Source: Plectonema cf. radiosum LEGE 06105 (GTDB taxonomy: Bacteria; Cyanobacteriota; Cyanobacteriia; Cyanobacteriales; Nostocaceae). Taken from it: DNA of 64,000 nt. Made by a program: the position numbers and the translations under genes. Below, one piece after another: positions 19,096 through 29,999 of this stretch. Below the pieces are notes generated by a model, which was given only the letters and a program-made list of their open reading frames with translations, did no database searches and had not been told where the DNA came from. How positions within the stretch are numbered: position 1 is the first letter of the stretch; every line of letters starts with the position of its first letter. The stretch is from the NCBI RefSeq assembly GCF_015207665.1, contig NZ_JADEWL010000003.1, forward strand, positions 62,001-126,000. Direction: 5' to 3'.

Positions 19096-19734
19096 CTAAG
19101 AAGAGACTTTCTTTTTAGCGAGTAATCCACCTATCCCAAAAATTGCGATCGCGGCTATGCTTCCAGGTTCGGGAACTTTAACTTTTTCGGTGGGAGGTTC
19201 TTGTGCTAGAGCATAAGTATTTCTTCCTGGTTGTATGTCAGGTTCCTGTACAATTGGAGTCGGAGCAGGTTCTTCTACAATTGGAGTCGGAGCAGGTGCT
19301 TGTGGACTAGGTTGGATTTGAGAAACTTCGGAATATTTATAAGTGTCGTTAGCAGCACCCTTGGGTAAATTGCTTTGTTGATTTAAAACGAACAACTCAC
19401 CTTCTCCAGGACCCATATCTGATTTATTATCTCCAGATTTTACAGTGTAAGCTACTACTTCAGAACCCTGATAATATTTGTTTAAAAAATTTGTAGTATC
19501 GTAAGACTTTGTACCTGAAACACTATCAATTTTTACTTTACTAATTGTTCCAGAATTATCTTTAAGATAAAGTACTATATTGGAAATATCTTGTGTTTTA
19601 CCTTCTCTATTTACTGATGGAGAGTTAATTGTTAATGCAGATGCTGAACTAATAGTACCAAGAATTGATGAGAATCCAATTACTGTACCAACTGCGGTGG
19701 GAGCTAAAATCTTTTGCAATAAATTATTTATCAT
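19096..19734 (-). CDS. PEP-CTERM sorting-domain protein
   Basis: About 212 residues from the ATG at 19734. An in-frame start 15 codons upstream would place a charged tail before the signal peptide, so the internal ATG fits better. N-terminal signal segment, then a soluble domain with QDISNIVLYLKDNSG. A Pro-rich linker carries two APTPIVEEP-like repeats. The C-terminus is VPEPGSIAAIAIFGIGGLLA plus KKK, the PEP-CTERM signal processed by exosortase, which points to export to the cell surface or sheath. No function is known for the central domain. A second PEP-CTERM gene is at 36482. Confidence 0.85.
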   Translation of the reverse strand: MINNLLQKILAPTAVGTVIGFSSILGTISSASALTINSPSVNREGKTQDISNIVLYLKDNSGTISKVKIDSVSGTKSYDTTNFLNKYYQGSEVVAYTVKSGDNKSDMGPGEGELFVLNQQSNLPKGAANDTYKYSEVSQIQPSPQAPAPTPIVEEPAPTPIVQEPDIQPGRNTYALAQEPPTEKVKVPEPGSIAAIAIFGIGGLLAKKKVSS

Positions 19735-20040
19735 TTTAAATCTCGTTTGTCTGTGATTTTTTTCTGCTTCAACTATCAAAACTTATCAAAACCATTATTG
19801 GAAAGTAAATCCGAAAAATAACTGAGTTGAATTGTGAAAAAGCAATATTAACTTTAAGACAATTGATAAATAAAATATGAAGTGTCAGTACAGCAAATAA
19901 TAATTCTCTTTACCTAGCTTTGTTTCACTCAATATTGACTGCGGTATTAGTTTTTACTATATAAAATCAAAATTAAGTTAACAGGGGTAAAAATATTGTT
20001 TTATACTAAAAATCAGCAAAATAACTTTACTAAATGGACA
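19735..20040. other. Intergenic region upstream of the PEP-CTERM gene
   Basis: About 300 bp, AT-rich, with no gene; presumably holds the minus-strand promoter for the PEP-CTERM gene. Nothing specific can be seen. Confidence 0.4.
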
Positions 20041-20312
20041 TATAGCAATCCGAATTGAGATGTGAGAAAATACGTAGATTAAAAGTGAGGAATAGAGGTT
20101 ACATTTCAATCATTCCTGGCGACTATAAGTCGCACGGCAGTCGCTCATGGGGGAGACCCCCCTTCTGCGCGCTGCCTTGGCTACACAGGCAAAACCCGGA
20201 TGGTGCGTGGGTTGTTTTATAGAGTCCACGCAGGTGGACTTAGTTTATGTAGTAGCGGTTTTAACCGCCAGGTTATACATAAATTTCTCACAATTCATTT
20301 AGGATTGCTATA
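20041..20312. repeat. 272-bp MITE-like element
   Basis: The ends form imperfect inverted repeats of about 30 bp: TATAGCAATCCGAATTGAGA at the left and, as reverse complement, TATAGCAATCCTAAATGAAT at the right, both running on to TGTGAGAAA. The GC-rich inner part holds short palindromes (for example GTAGCGGTTTTAACCGCC). There is no coding capacity. It begins with the same TATAGC as the element at 120-249. Confidence 0.72.
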
Positions 20313-20630
20313 TTATCAAAGCGAATTAATTTAGATTGCTCTCGAATCTTTGATTACTGTTTGTCTTACAGATAAATCAAACCCATCTTTCGGTTCGATA
20401 ATAAGCGCACGCACAAGATGCCGTTACTATAACCCGCATTTTTCACAAACAAGAAGGAAGTTGGAGTGAATAGTGAGTAGTGAGTAGTGAGAAAATCAAT
20501 TTGTCATTCAATGACATTCTCATGTCACATTTGAGCATCAAAATCAAAATATAAAAAAAAATATAAAAAATTATCCTCACTTTGCTAATAAATAGTTCAG
20601 GGAAACTAATTTATTGCTAAATATGTTTAA

Positions 20631-20728
20631 TTTAACCTTTAACCTTTGACCTTTAACCTTTAACCTTCAACCTTTAACCTTCAACCTCTAACCTTTAACC
20701 TTTAACCTTTAACCTTTAACCTTTGACC
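20631..20728. repeat. STRR: aaccttt heptamers
   Basis: About thirteen units of AACCTTT with a few AACCTCT/GACCTTT variants. They end 4 bp before the ATG of the sugar dehydrogenase, so the ribosome-binding region of that gene consists of repeat. Confidence 0.92.
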
Positions 20729-20732
20729 TAAA

Positions 20733-21953
20733 ATGTTTTCCCCCTCATATTTATCCAAGCGATTTTTATCCGGTATTGCGTTCACCTGCTTTGCAGGTGC
20801 ATCGATCGCGCTTATCGCTGTTGGTTGTTCCTCAGCGCAAAATCCCTTAAATGGCTCGTCAGCAATCGGTTCGGAGTCAACTTATGAAGTCCCATCTTCC
20901 CAAGATGTTCCACAGGCTAGGAACTTTCAAAAGACAACAGTATTAGAAGGATTAGAAAATCCTTGGAGCATGACATGGTTGCCGGATGGAGCAATGTTAA
21001 TTACCGAACGTCCCGGTAGATTGCGAATTGTTCGTAATGGAGTACTCGATCCGACACCCATAACCGGAGTTCCGGAAGTATTTGCCGTCAGTCAAGGTGG
21101 GTTGATGGAAGTTTCGCTTCATCCCAACTTTGCAGAAAATCGTTTTGTGTATCTAAGTTATTCCCACGGTACCGAACAAGCGAACCGCACGCGAGTAGCA
21201 AGAGCCAGATTTGATGGTAAAGCATTAACCGACTTACAAGTAATTTTTGAGGCATCGCCAAGTAAACCCGGTGGACAGCATTTCGGTTCCCGCATCGTTT
21301 GGCTACCCGATAATACGATGTTGTTCGCAATTGGTGATGGTGGTAATCCACCACTGAAAATTAATGGGGAACTTCCTCGCGAACAAGCTCAAAAGCTCGA
21401 TAGTCAACTAGGTAAAATTGTCCGTTTAAATGATGATGGTTCAATACCCAAAGACAATCCCTTTGTGACATCAAAAAATGCCAATCCAGCTATCTGGAGT
21501 TACGGACATCGGAATATACAAGGACTAACCATCGATCCGGAGAGTAAAAGAATATGGTCAACCGAACATGGTTCCCGTGGTGGTGATGAACTCAACCTGA
21601 TACAAGCAGGGGAAAATTACGGCTGGCCCGTTGTTACTTACAGCCGCGAATATAGTGGAGGGGAAATTTCTCAAGAACGTTCTCGTCCCGGAATGGTAGA
21701 CCCCAAGGTAGTTTGGACACCAGCAATCGCGCCTTCAGGACTAGCATTTTATAACGGTGATTTATTTGCGGGGGGGTTAGTTTCCCAAGATGTACGTCAT
21801 ATCGAATTAGATGGACAAGGTAAGATTATTAGTGAAAAATCCATTGATATTGGTCAGCGGGTGCGTGATGTTAAGGTAGCTCCCGATGGTAAATTATACG
21901 TGATTACAGATCAGAGCAATGGGCAGTTGATTCGATTGGAACCAACATTGTAG
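20733..21953 (+). CDS. PQQ-dependent aldose sugar dehydrogenase-like lipoprotein
   Basis: A 406-residue protein with a lipoprotein signal (lipobox IAVGC, Cys about 32). A six-bladed beta-propeller of the soluble glucose/aldose dehydrogenase family (Pfam GSDH) follows. Diagnostic blocks are NPWSMTWLPDGAMLITERPG, LFAIGDGGN, SYGHRNIQGLTIDP and EHGSRGGDELN with ENYGWPVVTY. Known members oxidise sugars with PQQ and calcium in the periplasm; whether this strain makes PQQ is unknown. The ATG directly follows an STRR. It lies upstream of the apc operon and is separated by a hairpin. Confidence 0.88.
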   Translation: MFSPSYLSKRFLSGIAFTCFAGASIALIAVGCSSAQNPLNGSSAIGSESTYEVPSSQDVPQARNFQKTTVLEGLENPWSMTWLPDGAMLITERPGRLRIVRNGVLDPTPITGVPEVFAVSQGGLMEVSLHPNFAENRFVYLSYSHGTEQANRTRVARARFDGKALTDLQVIFEASPSKPGGQHFGSRIVWLPDNTMLFAIGDGGNPPLKINGELPREQAQKLDSQLGKIVRLNDDGSIPKDNPFVTSKNANPAIWSYGHRNIQGLTIDPESKRIWSTEHGSRGGDELNLIQAGENYGWPVVTYSREYSGGEISQERSRPGMVDPKVVWTPAIAPSGLAFYNGDLFAGGLVSQDVRHIELDGQGKIISEKSIDIGQRVRDVKVAPDGKLYVITDQSNGQLIRLEPTL

Positions 21954-21994
21954 AGACGCAAGGGTTCGCGTCTGTGGATATATCGCGTCTCTAC
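21949..21994 (+). terminator. Hairpin at the stop of the sugar dehydrogenase gene
   Basis: An 11-bp inverted repeat (TGTAGAGACGC...GCGTCTCTACA) that includes the TAG stop. The GTAGAGACGC...GCGTCTCTAC palindrome is a dispersed repeat in many cyanobacteria, so it may be a repeat used as terminator. Confidence 0.6.
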
Positions 21995-22138
21995 ATTATG
22001 TGTTTTCGACACACTTCTTAATAAACACCCCGATAAAACTCAAAACATTCTAATCTAAAAGCTAGTGGGTTAAAATTTTTGGCAGTCTTGAAGGCAACAC
22101 GGTTAAAGTAAAAAAACACGCCGCTCCTTGAAGCCTAA

Positions 22139-25606
<3,468 letters not shown>

Positions 25607-25611
25607 AAGAA

Positions 25612-25786
25612 TGGGTAATGGGTAATGGGTAATGGGTAATGGGTAATGGGTAAAAATTTTACTTTCCAATTACCAATCCACAATCCTCAAACCTTACTCA
25701 CCTTTTTGTGGGAGGTATATCAATCCCCAATCCCCAATTACCAATTACCAATTACCAATCCCCAATTACCAATTACCAATTACCAA
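25612..25786. repeat. Two STRR blocks in the apcE-apcA gap
   Basis: GGGTAAT units at about 25612-25650 and the inverse-sense TTACCAA/TCCCCAA units at about 25720-25786. The two blocks are nearly complementary and could form a long stem in the apcE-apcA transcript. Confidence 0.85.
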
Positions 25787-26024
25787 AAACCGGCGAACAT
25801 GAAAATTAATGTTACAAAATGTTAAAAAGAGTCATAAATACTCAACAAAATGCCGGAGAATAATTTTTGAAGGTAATTGAGTTTCCTTTTTGCGTACTGG
25901 TGTTTACTCAAACAGGCTCGAAATCTATAAGAGGTTCCGCAGTCACCAAACTCAGCTAACCGTTTTTCAGTCACACCACTTTCAAGCCAACTCAGGTTTC
26001 ATTCGTATTGGAGGAATCCTTATA
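25787..26024 (+). promoter_or_regulatory. apcA leader
   Basis: About 240 bp with no gene before apcA, ending in a strong ribosome site GGAGGAATCC about 10 nt from the ATG. Long apcA leaders with their own promoter are known in cyanobacteria; a promoter here is inference. Confidence 0.5.
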
Positions 26025-26510
26025 ATGAGTATCGTCACGAAGTCCATCGTGAATGCTGATGCAGAGGCTCGCTACCTCAGCCCCGGCGAATTAGACAGAA
26101 TTAAGAGCTTTGCTACAGGTGGCGAACGCCGTTTGCGTGTTGCTCAAATGCTCACCGAAAACCGCGAGCGCATCGTTAAGCAAGCTGGAGACCAGCTGTT
26201 CCAAAAGCGTCCCGATGTTGTATCTCCTGGCGGTAATGCTTACGGTCAAGAAATGACCGCTACCTGCTTGCGCGATATGGATTATTATCTCCGCTTAGTT
26301 ACCTACGGTATCGTTGCTGGTGATGTTACACCCATTGAAGAAATTGGGATTGTAGGCGTTCGCGAAATGTACAAGTCTTTGGGAACCCCTATCGACGCAG
26401 TTGCTGAAGGCGTTCGCGCTATGAAGAACGTTGCTACTGGCATGATGTCTGCTGAAGACTCTGGTGAAGCTGGTGCTTACTTCGACTACTTGGTAGGTGC
26501 AATGCAGTAG
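26025..26510 (+). CDS. apcA: Allophycocyanin alpha subunit
   Basis: A 161-residue protein starting at the ATG at 26025 ([20 protein letters not shown], the standard ApcA start). The frame is open 45 codons upstream, but the ribosome site GGAGG (26010-26014) and family length fix the internal ATG. Cys81 in [14 protein letters not shown] carries phycocyanobilin. The C-terminal [15 protein letters not shown] is typical. With ApcB it makes the (alpha-beta)3 discs of the phycobilisome core. It is followed by apcB after 154 bp. Confidence 0.98.
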   Translation: MSIVTKSIVNADAEARYLSPGELDRIKSFATGGERRLRVAQMLTENRERIVKQAGDQLFQKRPDVVSPGGNAYGQEMTATCLRDMDYYLRLVTYGIVAGDVTPIEEIGIVGVREMYKSLGTPIDAVAEGVRAMKNVATGMMSAEDSGEAGAYFDYLVGAMQ

Positions 26511-26664
26511 GGTGAATTGATTCCCCTATTTACATAGATTTTGGCGAAATGTTGAAAGCCTCTCTATTTATAGGGGGGGATAATAACAGACAGGAGCCTG
26601 ATCTATTTGCCGTATCACATCTCCCAGGTGTTGTAAAACAGTTGGAAATTAGGAAATAATAATC

Positions 26665-27150
26665 ATGCAAGACGCAATTACTTCTGTTATCAATTCTTCG
26701 GACGTTCAAGGTAAGTACCTCGATACCGGCGCAATGGAGAAGCTCAAAGGCTATTTCCAAACTGGTGAATTGAGAGTACGTGCTGCTACTTCCATCGCGG
26801 CTAATGCTGCTGCGATTGTAAAAGAAGCTGTAGCTAAATCCTTGTTGTACTCTGATATCACCCGTCCTGGTGGTAATATGTACACCACTCGCCGTTACGC
26901 TGCTTGTATCCGCGATTTGGATTACTACTTACGTTACTCTACCTACGCTATGTTGGCTGGCGATCCTTCCATCTTGGATGAGCGCGTACTCAATGGTTTG
27001 AAAGAAACCTATAACTCCTTGGGTGTACCCGTTGGAGCTACCGTACAAGCTATCCAGTCGATGAAAGAAGTTACCGCTAGCTTGGTTGGGCCCGATGCTG
27101 GTAAGGAAATGGGCGTATACTTCGACTACATTTGCTCTGGCTTAAGCTAG
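26665..27150 (+). CDS. apcB: Allophycocyanin beta subunit
   Basis: A 161-residue protein. Cys81 in [15 protein letters not shown] binds phycocyanobilin. Asn71 in PGGNMY is the residue methylated to N-methylasparagine in beta-type phycobiliproteins. The C-terminus [16 protein letters not shown] is standard. It follows apcA on the same transcript, with AGGAAATAATAATC before the ATG. Length and sequence are normal for the family. Confidence 0.98.
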   Translation: MQDAITSVINSSDVQGKYLDTGAMEKLKGYFQTGELRVRAATSIAANAAAIVKEAVAKSLLYSDITRPGGNMYTTRRYAACIRDLDYYLRYSTYAMLAGDPSILDERVLNGLKETYNSLGVPVGATVQAIQSMKEVTASLVGPDAGKEMGVYFDYICSGLS

Positions 27151-27427
27151 TAGCATTTTTATGATAGAGGTCTGGGAATCAGTTATGAGTGCTAGAAAGT
27201 CTGATTGCTCATCTTTTCAGCATTTGAACTGATATGTGTTAGCTGTCTAGTATTGATGATTGATTTCCAGCCTTGCAATAATTCGATAAAGATTTGCTCT
27301 TTTTGAAATAAATAAAAAAGAATTCAGAATTCTGGTGTAGAAGTTTTAGACTGACACCGTTATGTAGTTTTCTGATATTCAGCTTGTTAAAAAATTTTCA
27401 ATTGTTACTATTAGGAGATTTAATCCC
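27151..27427. other. apcB-apcC spacer
   Basis: 277 bp with no gene. A spacer of this size usually contains a processing site or partial terminator that lowers apcC output; no strong hairpin with T-run is visible here. The ribosome site TTAGGAGATT precedes apcC. Confidence 0.4.
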
Positions 27428-27631
27428 ATGCGGATGTTTAAAGTTACTGCTTGCGTTCCCAGCCAAAGTAGAATTCGTACTCAGCGCGAACTACAAAATA
27501 CCTACTTTACTAAACTAGTTCCTTACGAAAACTGGTTCCGCGAACAGCAACGCATTCAAAAAATGGGTGGCACAATTGTTAAAGTAGAATTAGCTACCGG
27601 AAAGCAAGGTATGAATACTGGTTTAGCGTAG
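27428..27631 (+). CDS. apcC: Phycobilisome core linker ApcC (LC 7.8)
   Basis: A 67-residue protein, MRMFKVTACVPSQSRIRTQR then NTYFTKLVPYENWFREQQRI, which is the whole CpcD-like linker fold (Pfam 01383). ApcC caps the allophycocyanin core cylinders and modulates their spectra. It is last in the operon and is followed 55 bp later by a strong terminator. Start ATG at 27428, with AGGAGATT 8-15 nt upstream. Confidence 0.96.
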   Translation: MRMFKVTACVPSQSRIRTQRELQNTYFTKLVPYENWFREQQRIQKMGGTIVKVELATGKQGMNTGLA

Positions 27632-27685
27632 ATATTAAATTAAAATAATTCAAAAATAAACCATATATCATTTTAGGGAGTTGTG

Positions 27686-27712
27686 AAGAGGTCAAAGAAG
27701 ACCTCTTTTTTT
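27686..27712 (+). terminator. Rho-independent terminator of the apc operon
   Basis: The stem AGAGGTC...GACCTCT is followed by a run of seven T after 55 bp of 3' UTR. It is one of the clearest terminators in the window. Confidence 0.9.
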
Positions 27713-27789
27713 GTATGTTATTTGAGAGTAGAAGCTTGCTCCCGTGCTGTAAATACTCCACCACGTTAATTTTGATGGGTAATGTATTC

Positions 27790-27997
27790 CTAGTGGTCCA
27801 CCACATTAATTTTGAGGAGTTAAAATACCTCTTCGTAGGTTGGGTTAAGCGTTGGCGAAGCCTGTCCGACAGGACATAGCGCAACCCAACGCGGGTGCCG
27901 AGGCTCCACTACGTTTTGCTTCGCAACGCTTGCGCGAACAGCCCAACCTACAATATTACATTGATTACCCCTCATAACTTATGTGCTGGAGTACTAG
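27790..27997. repeat. MITE copy A (CTAGTRGTYCACCACAT ends)
   Basis: Left end CTAGTGGTCCACCACATTAA (27790) and right end, as reverse complement, CTAGTACTCCAGCACATAAG (27997) form about 30-bp inverted repeats ending in GAGGGG/GAGGAG. The inner part is a nested palindrome (AGGTTGGGTT...AACCCAACG). Compared with copy B it has a roughly 26-bp insertion (about 27913-27938). Another degenerate end (27754-27780) lies just before it. Confidence 0.8.
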
Positions 27998-28178
27998 TAG
28001 TTCACCACATTAATTTTGAGGAGTTAAAATACCTCTTCGTAGGTTGGGTTAAGCGTTGGCGAAGCCTGTCCGACAGGACATAGCGCAACCCAACGCGGGT
28101 GCCGAGGCTCCACTACATTCAGCCCAACCTACAATATTACATTGATTACCCCTCATAACTTATGTGGTGGAGTACTAG
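27994..28178. repeat. MITE copy B, tandem with copy A and sharing its CTAG
   Basis: It begins at the very CTAG that ends copy A and ends at the next CTAG (28175-28178). From 28001 to 28135 it is nearly identical to copy A. Ends are CTAGTAGTTCACCACATTAA and, reversed, CTAGTACTCCACCACATAAG. A 4-bp CTAG shared between neighbours implies insertion of one copy into the duplicated CTAG target of the other, or copy-wise amplification. Confidence 0.82.
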
Positions 28179-28289
28179 TGCGGTCTTCGTAGCGTGTCCA
28201 TAAGGACAAGCGTCCCGCTCGCTCGTGCTGGCTAGCGAGCTTTCCGGCTCGCACTACCAGAACCGCGCACAGTGCCCCTGATTTCTAAT

Positions 28290-29626
28290 TATGGGGGTGT
28301 AGTGCGCTACGGGAATTCATTCCCCGTGATGCTCTAAAAAGTAATTATTGATTTTTAGGAGATGGTGGTAAAGTAGAGTTAGGAGGTATTCATAGATGTT
28401 TAATCTGACTTACGAATTCAAATTAAAGCCAACTAAAAATCAAATAAATTTATTTGAAGAGTGGTTAGAAACTCACAGACGAGTTTATAACTATGCTTTA
28501 TCTGAACGTAAAGACTGGTATAAATCCCGGACTTGTCAAATTAACGCTTGTAGCCTCCACAGTTGTTACATCATAAGAGCCGATGAGCCGCGTCCAACGT
28601 TCGCTTCTCAATGCAAGTCTTTAACTGCTGCGAGGAAAAGTAATGAGTATTTAAACAAAGTTAATGCTCAATCCTTACAGCAAACATTGAGAAGAATTGA
28701 AAAAGCTTTTGTGAGTATGTGGGAAAGGAATCATGGGTTCCCGCGTTTTAAAAAAGTTGGACGGATGCGGTCTTTCTCTTTTCCGCAATTAGGTAAAAAT
28801 CCGCTGCAAAATGGATTTATTAAATTGCCTGTAATTGGACAAGTAAAACTTAGGCAATCCAGAGAGATTCCAGGTGGGGGAATTTTAAAACAAGCACGTA
28901 TAGTAAAGCGTGTTTCTGGATGGTATGTAATGTTAACTGTTCAGTGGGATTGTAGCTACGCACAACCAATACCACACGGCGAGGGAATAGGGATTGACGT
29001 AGGGCTAATTTCAATGGTTGCAACTTCCAATGGACTTTTAATTAAGCGTCCAAGGTTTTTTGTTGAGGCGGAAGGCAAGCTTAAATTGCTGCAACAACGT
29101 GTCAGTAGAAAGCACAAAGGATCGAACAATTGGTTAAAAGCTCACAAGAAAGTTGCCAAATTACATGAATACGTTGCTAATTGTCGTAAAGACTGGCATA
29201 GGAAGTTATCACATCAGTTGTGCAATAACAATGGAATGATATTTGTAGAAGATTTGAACCTTGTGGGGCTATCTAGAGGAATGCTAGGTAAGCATTGCTT
29301 GGATGCGGGATTTGGTCAATTCTTTAATATCCTCGAACAAACTTGTTTTAAGCGCGGTGTTTTTTTTCAAAAAGTTGATGCCCGAAAAACCTCTCAAATA
29401 TGTCCTAATTGTCAGCACGAGACAGGCAAGAAAGTATTAGCTGAGCGTATTCATAAATGTGATAATTGCGGCTATCAAACCGATAGAGATGTTGCAGCCG
29501 CACAAGTAGTTCTAATTAGAGGACTTGCAGCCGTAGGACATACGGTCAAGATGCTTAATGAGGGTAAAGTCGTTGGACTCCCTGTGAGCTAAGAATCCCC
29601 TTCCATTTATGGATGGGGAGTGTCAA
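28290..29626 (+). mobile_element. IS200/IS605-superfamily, IS1341-type element with TnpB only
   Basis: The left end has a palindrome at 28309-28327 (ACGGGAATTCATTCCCCGT). The right end has CCCCTTCC-atttat-GGATGGGG at 29597-29616, followed by AGTGTCAA, a typical right end of this group. The only gene is tnpB; there is no tnpA (Y1 transposase), so movement would need TnpA in trans. Exact left boundary uncertain. Confidence 0.72.
28396..29592 (+). CDS. tnpB: RNA-guided endonuclease TnpB family protein
   Basis: A 398-residue protein with a complete RuvC-like nuclease: Asp201 in GIGIDVGLI, Glu285 in IFVEDLNL and Asp365 in DRDVAAAQ. A zinc finger with Cys336/Cys339 (CPNC) and Cys355/Cys358 (CDNC) lies between the last two. 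The N-terminal helix-turn-helix MFNLTYEFKLKPTKNQINLF is standard. TnpB uses a right-end-derived RNA (reRNA/omegaRNA) to cut DNA next to a short target-adjacent motif and helps keep the element in the genome. A strong AGGAGGT site lies 8 nt before the ATG. All catalytic residues are present, so it may be active. Confidence 0.93.
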   Translation: MFNLTYEFKLKPTKNQINLFEEWLETHRRVYNYALSERKDWYKSRTCQINACSLHSCYIIRADEPRPTFASQCKSLTAARKSNEYLNKVNAQSLQQTLRRIEKAFVSMWERNHGFPRFKKVGRMRSFSFPQLGKNPLQNGFIKLPVIGQVKLRQSREIPGGGILKQARIVKRVSGWYVMLTVQWDCSYAQPIPHGEGIGIDVGLISMVATSNGLLIKRPRFFVEAEGKLKLLQQRVSRKHKGSNNWLKAHKKVAKLHEYVANCRKDWHRKLSHQLCNNNGMIFVEDLNLVGLSRGMLGKHCLDAGFGQFFNILEQTCFKRGVFFQKVDARKTSQICPNCQHETGKKVLAERIHKCDNCGYQTDRDVAAAQVVLIRGLAAVGHTVKMLNEGKVVGLPVS

Positions 29627-29687
29627 CTTCCCTCAAGTTGTGAATAACAGTTTTGTTAAAATACTGATAGTGCGGGAGATAAAAGCC

Positions 29688-29944
29688 ATGAGTCAAAGCA
29701 TTGAAGACCGAGTACGTTGGACAACAGCCGATATTGAATTACTGCCCGATAACGGCAATCGCTACGAAATTATTGATGGGGAGTACAAGAATATTGGATT
29801 TTAGATTGGCGATCGCAGCAAGTTGAAGTTTATAGGCGTGACAAAGCTCAACTCAAGCTGGTTGCAACTTTATTCAGTTTTGACGAGCTAACTTCGCCAT
29901 TGCTTCCAAATTTTACCTGTGCTGTTGCGAGGTTGTTCCGTTAG
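29688..29944 (+). pseudogene. Uma2-family endonuclease, internally deleted
   Basis: From the ATG at 29688 the frame reads MSQSIEDRVRWTTADIELL then NGNRYEIIDGE, the Uma2 N-terminus, then stops after a few foreign codons. A different frame resumes at 29804 with DWRSQQVEVYRRDKAQLKLV and LLPNFTCAVARLFR, the family C-terminus, ending at TAG 29942-29944. Roughly 100 residues with the catalytic PD...E.K core are missing. It lies immediately after the TnpB element. Confidence 0.8.
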
Positions 29945-29999
29945 CTTTAAAGGAGAGACATAGAAACAAATTTTGCTGTTTATATGCAGTTTCAAAACA

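Noticed and set aside
25890-26024. N-terminal extension of ApcA
   Set aside because: The ribosome site GGAGG and standard length fix the ATG at 26025; the upstream frame is not family sequence.
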